A stretch of DNA of 10,744 nucleotides. Origin: Armatimonadota bacterium (GTDB lineage Bacteria > Armatimonadota > DTGP01 > JAHWJO01). Below the pieces are notes generated by a model that did not search any database, had not been told where the DNA came from, and saw only the letters and a list, made by a program, of their open reading frames with translations. Where the stretch lies: assembly GCA_019348365.1 (NCBI GenBank), contig JAHWJO010000112.1:1-10744 (forward strand), written 5' to 3'. Each line of letters opens with the position of its first letter. Positions within the stretch are counted from its first letter, which is position 1. The translations under genes were made by a program, and so were the position numbers. Below, piece after piece: positions 1 through 6,357 of the stretch.

Positions 1-112
1 ATTAGTCGTTCACTCCGATATGTGAGGAACTCCCCGCCAGGTCCCGCTCCCGCCGGATGGGAGGGGGAAGTCGCTCTTCTCCTTCGAAGCGGCAGAAATT
101 CAGCATGAACGA

Positions 113-302
113 TACGGCGAGGCCGTCGGCCCCGGACCACGGACGGACCTCTCCGAACCGGCCCTCCTCCCGGTCACGATCCTGAACGCGCTGTCGCTTC
201 CCCCCCGCGCCTCAGACCGATCCGCGGGATCAGATCGTGGAGTACCTCTCCTCCCGTCCGGTCCTGCTGGTGCTGGACAATTTTGAGCAACTCGTGCCGT
301 TC
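113..302 (+). pseudogene. Remnant of an NB-ARC/AAA-type regulator ATPase
   Basis: This is a short internal piece of the predicted-ATPase module found in AfsR/SARP- and LuxR/MalT-type transcription regulators. In one frame (from about 113) it reads DLSEPALLPVTILNALSLPP, which resembles the family's 'vDLspltDPaLvpatIa.aLgl' segment. In a second frame it continues DQIVEYLSSRPVLLVLDNFE, the hydrophobic strand plus Asp-Asn-Phe-Glu of the Walker B-like 'LLVLDNFEQL' motif. The two halves are joined only by changing frame at a run of seven C (200-206). The P-loop end, the rest of the ATPase and any DNA-binding domain are absent. At about position 298 the reading continues directly into an unrelated Ig-like domain. 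Bases 1-112 may be more of the same relic (one frame is open) but are not recognisable. The family call rests on remembered motifs; the broken state is seen directly. Confidence 0.6.
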
Positions 303-640
303 ACCGCCACCGCCGGCTCTCCGGCGGTGAGCGTGCCGGTGAAGTGGAGCGTCTCTCCGGCCACCGGCGCGGGCTCGATCCACCCGGACACCGGCCTCTA
401 CACCGCCCCGGCTTCCGTCGCCGCCCCCAGGCCGTCACCATCACGGCGACGGCCCCGGACAACTCGGGACGGGCCGCCACCGCGACAGTCACCCTGATCC
501 CGGTCATCGACGCCGGGTTCCGGGTCACCCCCTCGACGGACACGCTCTACCCCGGCGAGACCCGCCAGTTCGGCACGCTCCCGGCCCGCGCGGTGGTCGG
601 GTCCGTCAACGGACGGCGAAGGCGGAGGACAAGGGGGTGA
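299..640 (+). pseudogene. Frameshifted fragment of a bacterial Ig-like (Big) domain protein
   Basis: The translation FTATAGSPAVSVPVKWSVSP, then GAGSIHPDTGLYTAPASVA, is typical of bacterial Ig-like repeats of surface or secreted proteins, which usually read 'vtWsvsP..GaGsIdpnTGlYTAPasv..pqtVtitAts'. The second half of the domain (QAVTITATAPDNSGRAATAT, then VTLIPV) lies in the frame one base back. The break falls in a run of five C at 424-428 and is explained by loss of a single C. A further Ig-like strand start (FRVTPSTDTLYPGETRQF) follows before the frame decays into Arg-rich sequence and stops at 640. There is no signal peptide or start of its own; upstream it is joined to the ATPase relic. 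It is best read as one and a bit domains of a larger cell-surface protein, now dead. An assembly error in the C run could fake the frameshift but would not restore the missing ends. Confidence 0.65.
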
Positions 641-841
641 AGGCCATCATTACGGCAGTTGCTGTCGGCACATGAGTCTTTTCCTCTCGAGGATCAAAAT
701 TCGGTTGGTATTTCCTTTTAGAAGGTTCTTAGAAATCTGCCTCCCAAAGCTTTCTGGTAGGATGAGGATCCCTACTATCTGCTATTCACAATTCAAGGAT
801 AAAGAGATCGGGGCAAGGCGGCATAGGTCGAAAGCCCTATT
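641..841. other. Spacer with no recognisable gene
   Basis: About 200 bases, clearly more AT-rich than the flanking genes. No frame on either strand gives a recognisable protein, and no tRNA-like cloverleaf or strong repeat stands out. It probably contains decayed sequence downstream of the minus-strand phosphodiesterase relic. Confidence 0.4.
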
Positions 842-1086
842 TTTCTTCCTCTCCGGTCGGGCAACCCGAACGCCGTCACGAGTGGTGATCAAATCCGGAT
901 CGGTGAAGTCGGCTCTCAGATCAATGGCGACCTCGGAGACGTCCGGGGTGTAATCGAGGCAGTATTCGTCCGCCCTCAATGAGCGATAACAAGGGGCCGG
1001 GTGTCCTGCGCCGGGGTGGGGGCAGGGAGCAGCGTTGCGGCAGCGATCCACGCGATAGTGATCGCAAAATTTGATACACATGACAT
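842..1086 (-). pseudogene. 5' remnant of a secreted glycerophosphodiester phosphodiesterase
   Basis: Reading leftward from an ATG at 1086, the first 36 codons look like a signal peptide (hydrophobic stretch, then a PAPTPAQD-type cleavage region) followed by TRPLVIAH. This matches the usual start of periplasmic glycerophosphodiester phosphodiesterases (GlpQ/GDPD), '..rPLVIAHRGAsgylPEhTleAy'. A TGA then interrupts (978-976). In the neighbouring frame the homology continues as DEYCLDYTPDVSEVAIDLRA, then ADFTDPDLITTRDGVRVARP, matching the GDPD block 'A...GADfiEpDlvmTkDGvlVarHd'. Similarity ends near 842 and the rest of the barrel is missing. Family members hydrolyse glycerophosphodiesters to glycerol-3-phosphate and an alcohol; this copy cannot. 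The His of the HRG motif is kept, but the Arg-Gly sits at the frameshift. The start codon lies about 80 bases from the start of the divergent transposase relic, so IS insertion may have helped inactivate it. The family call comes from pattern recall without a database search. Confidence 0.6.
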
Positions 1087-1163
1087 AAATGATGGGTAAG
1101 AAGAGATATGAGCGATGGATACGAGGATAGCAGCAGAGAGCTTTGAAAAGGAGCTGTCATCCG

Positions 1164-1906
1164 ATGATCACTGGAACAAAGGTCCACACCTGTCGCAGAT
1201 GCGCGAGCTCAAGATCAGTCAGGAATGGCCACAACGCCTGCGCGAGCCACAGTATCGGTGTAAGGGCTGTGGTCACCGGGCGGTCCTGGAGCCGAAGGTC
1301 CGCTACACGGAAGAGCGAAGGCGTTGATCCTTAAAGCCTACCAGGAGTGGCCGAGCATGCGAGGCATCCAGCGGATCTTTGGGGTCTCACGTCCAGTGCT
1401 GGCGGGGCGGCTAAAAAGGGGGTGAAGATGCATCCTCCTCTCCAGCGGACGGTGGAGCCCGCCCGGCCGGGTGACGTGCTGGAGATGGATGAGTTCTGGA
1501 CTTGTGTGAAGCGGAAGACGGAGAAGCGGTGGCTCTGGGCCGCCCTGTGCTGGAGGACGAGACTGATCGTCGCGTTCGTGATCGGCGACCGGAGCGAGAA
1601 GACCTGCTGGCGGTTATTCCTGAAGCTCCCCCCGGAGCATCGAAGATGTCGCCGCTACAGCGACTTCGGGAAGGCGGATCAGAGTATCAGAGGGTCGGGG
1701 CGACCGACGAGAACCCGTGCGTGGGGAAAGAGACGGGAGAGTCGGCGCACATCGGATGGCAGGGCAACACGCTCCGGCAACGACTGGCGCGTTATGCCCG
1801 CAATACGCTCTCCTTTTCCAAGAAGGAGAGCTACCCTCAGATCGCCACCAAGATGTTTGTCTTCCGGTACAATGCTGATCCTCCCAAACCATTAGTTAAT
1901 TTTTAA
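1164..1906 (+). pseudogene. Broken IS1-family transposase (InsA-InsB type)
   Basis: The pieces in order give a whole IS1-type transposase. A zinc-finger N-terminus comes first (CRRC, then YRCKGCGHRAVLEPKV), then a helix-turn-helix-like part (SMRGIQRIFGVSRPVL). The catalytic domain starts at DVLEMDEFW, continues with KRWLWAAL and YSDFGKA, and ends in NTLRQRLARYARNTLSFSKK, the InsB-like terminus. The start at 1164 has AAGGAG at 1148-1153. Reading the whole protein needs four frame changes, near 1245, 1318, 1413-1422 and 1675. All are in the same sense, each equivalent to one lost base. The third lies on an A5G5 run and resembles the InsA/InsB slippage position of classical IS1. The expected 'HIERW.NTLRQ', which carries the third catalytic acid (Glu), reads HIGWQGNTLRQ, so that Glu is gone. 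No convincing terminal inverted repeats or target duplications were found. The element is dead unless supplied in trans. Confidence 0.85.
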
Positions 1907-1935
1907 TCCCTCTCTAAAAAGGATCAACGGTCTCA

Positions 1936-2967
1936 ATGAATCCCGAAGATATTCTCTATAGCCGGGTTCCCGGTCGGGTGGATTTAGCCGGTTTCGGCAC
2001 GGATCTTTCCCCGTACCGGGAGGAGCATGGCGGGCAGGTGGTGAGCGCCGCCCTCCGCATCTACTCCCACGCGATGCTGCGCCCCCGCAAGGATCCCCAT
2101 GTCGTCCTCCGGCGGCTGAACGACGGCGTGGAGTTCTCATGGCTCCAACCCCGCCATCTCCCCCTGGAAGGGCCGCTCATCCCCTTCCAGGCCATCGTGA
2201 ATCGGCTGGATCTGGACCGGGGGTTTGACCTCTGGGTCGGCACCGATCTCCCTCTAACGGGTGGACTGGCTGCGGAAGCCTCCATGGGAATCGCGGTCCT
2301 GTCCCTTCTCGAAGAGTTCGCCGGACGGCTGGTGGAAGCGGAGGAGCTGGCGCAGTTGTACTACACCGTTCAGCGTCACGATCTGGGTCTGTCGGTGGCG
2401 CATCACGAGCCTTACGCCTGTGCGTTCGGAGGGTTCAGCGAAATCGAAGTGGACGGAAAGAAAGCGACGAAGCGGAACTTTCTCGTTAAAGAGTCCGTGC
2501 GATTGTCGTTCGAGGAGAACGCCGTGCTCGTTTCCATCAACGATTCCCCCTCCGCGAACCCCGCTTTCCCGGAGCTTCAGGCGATCTGCGCCGAGTCGGG
2601 AAGTCGGGGGACGGCGATCCAGCACCAGCTCAAGGCCGTGACGCAGTCCGTGAGGGATACCCTGGCTGCCGGAGACCTCCGCAGCTTCCCCACGTTCCTG
2701 GATGAGAACTGGCAGATTTACACCGAACTCTATCCGTCGCTCCCTGACGCGCGAGTGCGGCATCTCATCGAAGTCGGGCATGGGGCGGGAGCGCGGGGCG
2801 GTACCGTATGCGGGATCTCCGGGGATTGCCTCTTCTTTTTGTGCGACGACCTGGAGATCCGCCACCGGGTCGCGAAAGCCCTGACCGACGAGGGTTGCAC
2901 GCTGCTGCCGTTCCAATTGGACGAGCTCGGCGTGCGGGTGTGGAGACAGCCGCAGTTGAATTCCTGA
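1936..2967 (+). CDS. GHMP-kinase-fold protein, HddA-like, with altered active-site motifs
   Basis: This 343-residue protein has the layout of GHMP small-molecule kinases, closest by eye to D-glycero-D-manno-heptose 7-phosphate kinases (HddA). The substrate-side start, RVPGRVDLAGFGTDLSPYRE (10-29), matches 'RtPlRisfaGgGTDlppy'. FGGFSEIEV (164-172) matches 'yGGfn.Ief', and the C-terminal LPFQLDELGVRVWR matches the family's '..f.fd..GlrvW'. The motifs that define activity are changed. The phosphate loop 'GLGSSSA' reads GGLAAEASM (109-117). The segment with the catalytic Asp ('kQDqYAAA') reads AHHEPYACA (155-163). The glycine-rich third motif 'GAGGGG' reads GISGDC (293-298). It may be an inactive relative, a binding protein, or a kinase with an unusual site. 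No signal peptide or membrane segment is visible, so it is probably cytosolic. The start at 1936 is preceded by AAGGA at 1919-1923. It is 20 bases ahead of the TIM-barrel gene and surely co-transcribed with it. Confidence 0.8.
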   Translation: MNPEDILYSRVPGRVDLAGFGTDLSPYREEHGGQVVSAALRIYSHAMLRPRKDPHVVLRRLNDGVEFSWLQPRHLPLEGPLIPFQAIVNRLDLDRGFDLWVGTDLPLTGGLAAEASMGIAVLSLLEEFAGRLVEAEELAQLYYTVQRHDLGLSVAHHEPYACAFGGFSEIEVDGKKATKRNFLVKESVRLSFEENAVLVSINDSPSANPAFPELQAICAESGSRGTAIQHQLKAVTQSVRDTLAAGDLRSFPTFLDENWQIYTELYPSLPDARVRHLIEVGHGAGARGGTVCGISGDCLFFLCDDLEIRHRVAKALTDEGCTLLPFQLDELGVRVWRQPQLNS

Positions 2968-2987
2968 GCCGTATCAGAGAGGGTCCT

Positions 2988-3821
2988 ATGTTTGAAGCCT
3001 GCGTATTCACCGATGAAGTCGCGCCGGAATTCCCGGAGGCCGTGCGCCTCGCTGCCGAGGCCGGGGCCCGCATGCTGGAGATCCGGGGAAAGCTGTTCGG
3101 GCAGAATATCCGGGAGCTTTCTCCGGAAACTGTGAACAAGATCCGCTCCGTCTGCGAAGCGCATCAGGTGGGGATTGGCTCGCTGGGATCGCCCGTCGGC
3201 AAATGCTCCATGGACGATCCGGATGAGATGGAGCAGCACGGGAGGATCTTCGAGCGGATGCTGGACCTCTCGGAGGAGCTGGACTGCCCGATCATCCGGG
3301 GGTTCGCACTGTGGGCGCCAAATCACGGCAAGGATTGGGTGCGCGACCTGAATCCCTACCTCGACCGCATCGCCGAATTCCTCATGCCCAAAGCGGAACA
3401 GGCCGCCGAGCGGGGCGCGGTGCTGGCGCTGGAGAACGAATGGGACACCCTGATGGGCTCATGCGCGGAGGCCCGCCGCATCGTGCAACATCTCGGCGAG
3501 CCGGAGGGACTGGGCCTGGTCTGGGATTTCGGCAACAGCGTCATCCTGGGCGAATCTCCCTACCCCGAAGGGTACGAGTTGATCGTGCCTTGGCTGGTCC
3601 ACGTTCACGTCAAGCCGAATCCGAACGGCACAGCGAGCCCGCTGCCCGGCACCGACGATGTGACGCTGGGTGAGGTGCTGTCCCGACTCTGGAACGACGA
3701 CTACGAAGGGTGCATCAGCGTGGAGCATTTCCCCGGCCCCGAAAAGACCCTTCAGGCCGTGCGGGACGTTGTCATGTCGATTCAGGAAATCGAGGCGGCC
3801 TCCCGCCGCGCGAGGGATTAG
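2988..3821 (+). CDS. Sugar phosphate isomerase/epimerase-like TIM barrel
   Basis: This 277-residue protein belongs to the xylose isomerase-like TIM-barrel / AP endonuclease family 2 superfamily, whose members isomerise or epimerise sugars and sugar acids or dehydrate inositols using a divalent metal. The expected metal ligands are all present in order: Glu149 in LALENEW, Asp180 in LVWDFGN, His205/His207 in HVHVKP, and Glu246 in SVEHF. The N-terminal ACVFTDEVAPEFPEAVRLAA and LEIRG are the usual first strands of the barrel. No signal peptide is seen, so it is a cytosolic enzyme. The ATG at 2988 has the purine-rich AGAGAGGG just upstream and sits 20 bases after the kinase-like gene's stop. The same frame is open back to 2808, but that extension lies inside the upstream gene, is Arg/Pro-rich and has no family similarity. 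The substrate cannot be named. The family is assigned with confidence; the specific reaction is unknown. Confidence 0.88.
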   Translation: MFEACVFTDEVAPEFPEAVRLAAEAGARMLEIRGKLFGQNIRELSPETVNKIRSVCEAHQVGIGSLGSPVGKCSMDDPDEMEQHGRIFERMLDLSEELDCPIIRGFALWAPNHGKDWVRDLNPYLDRIAEFLMPKAEQAAERGAVLALENEWDTLMGSCAEARRIVQHLGEPEGLGLVWDFGNSVILGESPYPEGYELIVPWLVHVHVKPNPNGTASPLPGTDDVTLGEVLSRLWNDDYEGCISVEHFPGPEKTLQAVRDVVMSIQEIEAASRRARD

Positions 3822-3844
3822 AGAGCGCTGAGTTCTGATTCCTC

Positions 3845-3858
3845 TTCCCCAAGGGGAA
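3845..3858. other. Short hairpin after the TIM-barrel gene
   Basis: TTCCCC and GGGGAA face each other around AA, 24 bases after the stop codon. The loop is too tight unless the inner pair opens, and no T run follows. It could add to termination or be chance. Confidence 0.3.
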
Positions 3859-3900
3859 ATGGCATTCTCATACCCGATGAGTCATGCAAGTGCGCCATGT

Positions 3901-3923
3901 GCGGTGGGAGTAAACTCCTCCGC
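3901..3923. other. Imperfect hairpin between convergent genes
   Basis: GCGG pairs with CCGC and GGAGT with ACTCC, with a small internal loop and a tight turn. It lies between two genes that converge here, so it can form in either transcript. No clear T tract follows on either strand. Confidence 0.35.
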
Positions 3924-3950
3924 TAGGTGGCCTTCGTTCCACTTCGGCCC

Positions 3951-3972
3951 AGTGTCGGCCTTCGCCGACACT
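3951..3972. terminator. Perfect hairpin, probable bidirectional terminator or mRNA 3'-end stabiliser
   Basis: A 9-bp perfect stem (AGTGTCGGC with GCCGACACT) closes a CTTC tetraloop, a stable loop type. It lies between the TIM-barrel gene stop (3821) and the minus-strand stop (4021). The nearest T-rich stretch on the plus strand (ATTCTTTTT, about 4002-4010) is about 30 bases away, so it is not a textbook intrinsic terminator. Its position between converging genes suggests a transcript end or a processing barrier. Confidence 0.5.
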
Positions 3973-4020
3973 ACTGAAGCCAGGCATAGAAATAGGGCTC
4001 AATTCTTTTTCCATTTGGTA

Positions 4021-6051
4021 TCATTTCAATATTTGGAAGAGATTACTGTAATCGTCCGTCCAGATTCGGAATCCCTCCCGCCACTCCAGCGTCTCCGTGA
4101 CACCGGCGAAGGCCGGATGACGGAACAGCTCTCCGCGCTCCGTCAATAAGGCCCAGGAAGGGCCGGCTTCCGTCACCAGCCGCGCTTCCTTGCCCATCGC
4201 GTCGGCGGCGCGCTCGATCACGGGACGCAGATCCAGGTACTTGTTCGAGATATTGACGGCGAGGACGCCGTCTTTCTTCAGATGCCGGAAGTACTGCTCG
4301 AACGCTTCGCGGGTCAACAAATGCACCGGGACCGCATCGCTGAAGAACGCGTCCATCACCAGCACGTCGAAACGCTGGTTCGGCTCCCGTTCCAGCGCCA
4401 GGCGGGCGTCGCCGGGGACCACCTCCACCTTCGCCGGGGTGTCTCGCAGGAAGGTGAATTGCTCCCACGCCATGCGGATCACGAGCGGGTTGATCTCGTA
4501 CATCCGGAAAACGTCGCCGGGCCGTCCATAACTGGCAAGAGACCCGGCGCCCAGCCCGATGACTCCCACCCGCTTCGGGCCGCGACCCTCCCACGCGCGG
4601 AAGAGCCGGCCGATCCCCGTCTCGGCGGTGTAGTAGGTCAGCGGCTCCCTCCGATGCTTCGGGTGGAGGTACTGCCGTCCATGGAGGATGGAGCCGCTGT
4701 AGAATTTGCGGACGGCGCTCTCGTCAGCTAAATTCCCCTCGTCCTTCACACGCATCATCCCGTAAAAGTTGCGGGCGCTCCACCGGTATCCGTCCGTCGT
4801 TCCCTGAGAGACCGTGAAGAGATACGCCAGCAGCACGAGTACGGCTCCGGCTTTCACGAATTCGGCGGGAGCCCGCCACGACTTTTTGGGATAGCGATAC
4901 AGCGTCAGCCATGCGAGCAGCGCGCAGCCCGCCAGCGCCAGGGGGAGCTCGATATAACCGACGAAGAGAAGAGGCGCGAGGACCGCCACGAACAGCCCGC
5001 CCAAGGCCCCGCCCAGAGAGATCATCAGGTAGAATGACGTGAGGTGGCGCGGCGGCGGCTTCAAGCGGGCGATCTCGCCGTGACAGAGGATGCAGAGGAC
5101 GAAAAAGCCCAGCGTGAACGGCAGCAGAATGTCGCGGGGAGGGGCGTAGGTGAACTCTTCGGAGAGGAGAAAGGCCATCCCCCCCAGCGCCGCCGGGGGG
5201 AGGAGGAGCGTCAGCCGACTCCACCGCCATCCCGCACCGCTGAAGCAGACGATAAAACTCAACAGGTACAGGCTGAGCGGCAGGATCCAGAGGAACGGTA
5301 TGGATGCCACGTTGTGCGAGAGGTGGTTGGTCACGGCGAGGAGGAGCGCCGACGAGCAGGCGGCGTAAGCCACCCAGACGAGATGGAGCTTCCACGAAGG
5401 CCGGTCATCCTTCAGAGGCTCGGCGAAACGGTCCCCCGGCGCTCCCCCCTCCCGGAGATCGTGCCGGGAGCGGAAGGCGAGGAGGCCGCAGAGGAGCGTG
5501 AAGAACCCGTATCCCACCGACCAGAAGAGAGACTGCTGCCGGGTGGTAAGGAGCGGTTCCGCCAGGATCGGGTAGGTGAGCAGCGCGAGCATGGAACCGG
5601 CGTTGGAGAGCGCGTACAAGCGGTAGGGGAACGACTCTTTCGGCGAGGCGGCCGTACGGCGAGCGGCGTACCACGCCTGAAGCAGCGGCCCCGTCGTGGA
5701 GAGCAGGAAGTACGGCAGGCCGACCGTGACCGCCAGCAGGAGGAGGATTCTCAGGGTGGGGTCTTCGGAACCGGTCGGCTTCAGGGTATCGCGGGGCAGC
5801 ACGGGCAGGAAAGCCAGGCTCAGGCCCAGCAGCGAGAGATGGAGGACCGACTGCGTCTTCGGGCGGAGGTAGCGGAAGCTCCCGTGAGCGTAGAGATACC
5901 CCAGGAGGAGGAACGACTGGAAGAAGAGGATGCACGTCGTCCAGACCGCCGCCGACCCGCCGAACCAGGGGAGGATCGCTTTTGCGAGGATCGGCTGCAC
6001 CTGGAAGAGCAGGAACGCGCTGAGAAATATCGTTGTCGCCCACATCCACAT
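4021..6051 (-). CDS. Polytopic membrane protein with C-terminal spermidine synthase-like domain
   Basis: This 676-residue protein belongs to the 'fused MFS/spermidine synthase' group. Residues 1 to about 415 contain about a dozen hydrophobic segments (first: TIFLSAFLLFQVQPILAKAI), including the family-typical LPYFLLSTTGPLLQAW and YRLYALSNAGSMLALL. Residues from about 450 onward form a Rossmann-type methyltransferase/aminopropyltransferase domain. It starts SILHGRQYL with LTYYTAETGIG, followed by the nucleotide loop GVIGLGAGS (about 496-504), YEINP with Glu518, GDA with Asp548, and VMDAFFSDAVPVHLLT with Asp567 and Asp572. The domain resembles polyamine synthases, but the true product of membrane-fused members is generally not established. 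The ATG at 6051 is preferred to the in-frame ATG at 6069. It has GGAG seven bases upstream, and a TATGAT -10-like hexamer (6078-6073, minus strand) would start transcription at or inside the longer form. Convergent with the TIM-barrel gene and divergent from the TPR/zinc-ribbon gene, it is probably transcribed alone. Confidence 0.88.
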   Translation of the reverse strand: MWMWATTIFLSAFLLFQVQPILAKAILPWFGGSAAVWTTCILFFQSFLLLGYLYAHGSFRYLRPKTQSVLHLSLLGLSLAFLPVLPRDTLKPTGSEDPTLRILLLLAVTVGLPYFLLSTTGPLLQAWYAARRTAASPKESFPYRLYALSNAGSMLALLTYPILAEPLLTTRQQSLFWSVGYGFFTLLCGLLAFRSRHDLREGGAPGDRFAEPLKDDRPSWKLHLVWVAYAACSSALLLAVTNHLSHNVASIPFLWILPLSLYLLSFIVCFSGAGWRWSRLTLLLPPAALGGMAFLLSEEFTYAPPRDILLPFTLGFFVLCILCHGEIARLKPPPRHLTSFYLMISLGGALGGLFVAVLAPLLFVGYIELPLALAGCALLAWLTLYRYPKKSWRAPAEFVKAGAVLVLLAYLFTVSQGTTDGYRWSARNFYGMMRVKDEGNLADESAVRKFYSGSILHGRQYLHPKHRREPLTYYTAETGIGRLFRAWEGRGPKRVGVIGLGAGSLASYGRPGDVFRMYEINPLVIRMAWEQFTFLRDTPAKVEVVPGDARLALEREPNQRFDVLVMDAFFSDAVPVHLLTREAFEQYFRHLKKDGVLAVNISNKYLDLRPVIERAADAMGKEARLVTEAGPSWALLTERGELFRHPAFAGVTETLEWREGFRIWTDDYSNLFQILK

Positions 6052-6059
6052 TCCGGTTT

Positions 6060-6063
6060 CTCC
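6060..6063 (-). promoter_or_regulatory. Shine-Dalgarno site deciding the start of the membrane spermidine synthase-like gene
   Basis: GGAG on the minus strand, with a 7-base spacer to the ATG at 6051. The alternative ATG at 6069 has no comparable site in front of it. Confidence 0.55.
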
Positions 6064-6285
6064 ATGCATGTCATCATAGAGGTCGATCCGACCTGAAGGG
6101 CGAACCGTAACCCTGAGCCTTGCCAGAGGAAGGGAAAGAATCCTGCTCCCCTCCCGGACTCCGCCATTCGCCCGCCGGTGGGCGGCCCCACCGTTCCTCT
6201 TTCACCAGCCGTCCCGCCGAAGAATCCCGGCCATCGGGGTGAACAATGGGGATGGGATCGGAGTCCTAAATCCAAAGAGCCTTTC

Positions 6286-6314
6286 GGGGGGAGAAGTCAT
6301 GGGCTTCTCCTTCC
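6286..6314 (+). promoter_or_regulatory. Leader hairpin with T-rich tail before the TPR/zinc-ribbon gene
   Basis: GGGGGGAGAAG (6286-6296) pairs with CTTCTCCTTCC (6304-6314) around a 7-base loop. The stem is 11 bp with two G-U pairs in RNA. It is followed by CTATTTTATC, a loose T-rich tail. It lies 43 bases before the ATG at 6358 with no plus-strand gene upstream, so it could be a leader attenuator, an mRNA 5' stabiliser or a chance G-rich fold. The rest of the divergent intergenic region (6070-6285) shows no recognisable coding trace and no strong promoter that I can defend. Confidence 0.4.
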
Positions 6315-6357
6315 CTATTTTATCGAGCGGTTTATCTCCAGTATACGGGGAAAACAA

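Noticed and set aside
672..953. Plus-strand small open frame
   Set aside because: It overlaps the minus-strand phosphodiesterase relic and AT-rich spacer. It has no family similarity and no good ribosome site.
1060..1935. Terminal inverted repeats of the IS1 element
   Set aside because: I compared the sequence left of the transposase start with the reverse complement of the sequence after its stop and found no convincing match, so the element ends are left undefined.
2254..2916. Minus-strand open frame opposite the kinase-like gene
   Set aside because: The plus strand encodes a recognisable GHMP-fold protein over the same bases. The minus frame has no domain, no ribosome site and no signal.
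2808..2987. N-terminal extension of the TIM-barrel gene
   Set aside because: It would overlap the kinase-like gene by 160 bases, its Arg/Pro-rich sequence does not resemble the family, and the ATG at 2988 has its own ribosome site.
5044..6096. Long plus-strand open frame (350 codons) rich in Arg, Glu, Gln and Gly
   Set aside because: It lies opposite the membrane spermidine synthase-like gene. Its composition is the expected complement of a hydrophobic GC-rich gene, and no family is recognisable.
6178..6357. N-terminal extension of the TPR/zinc-ribbon gene
   Set aside because: The sequence is low in structure, crosses a stable hairpin and lacks a ribosome site. The ATG at 6358 is well placed before the first membrane helix.
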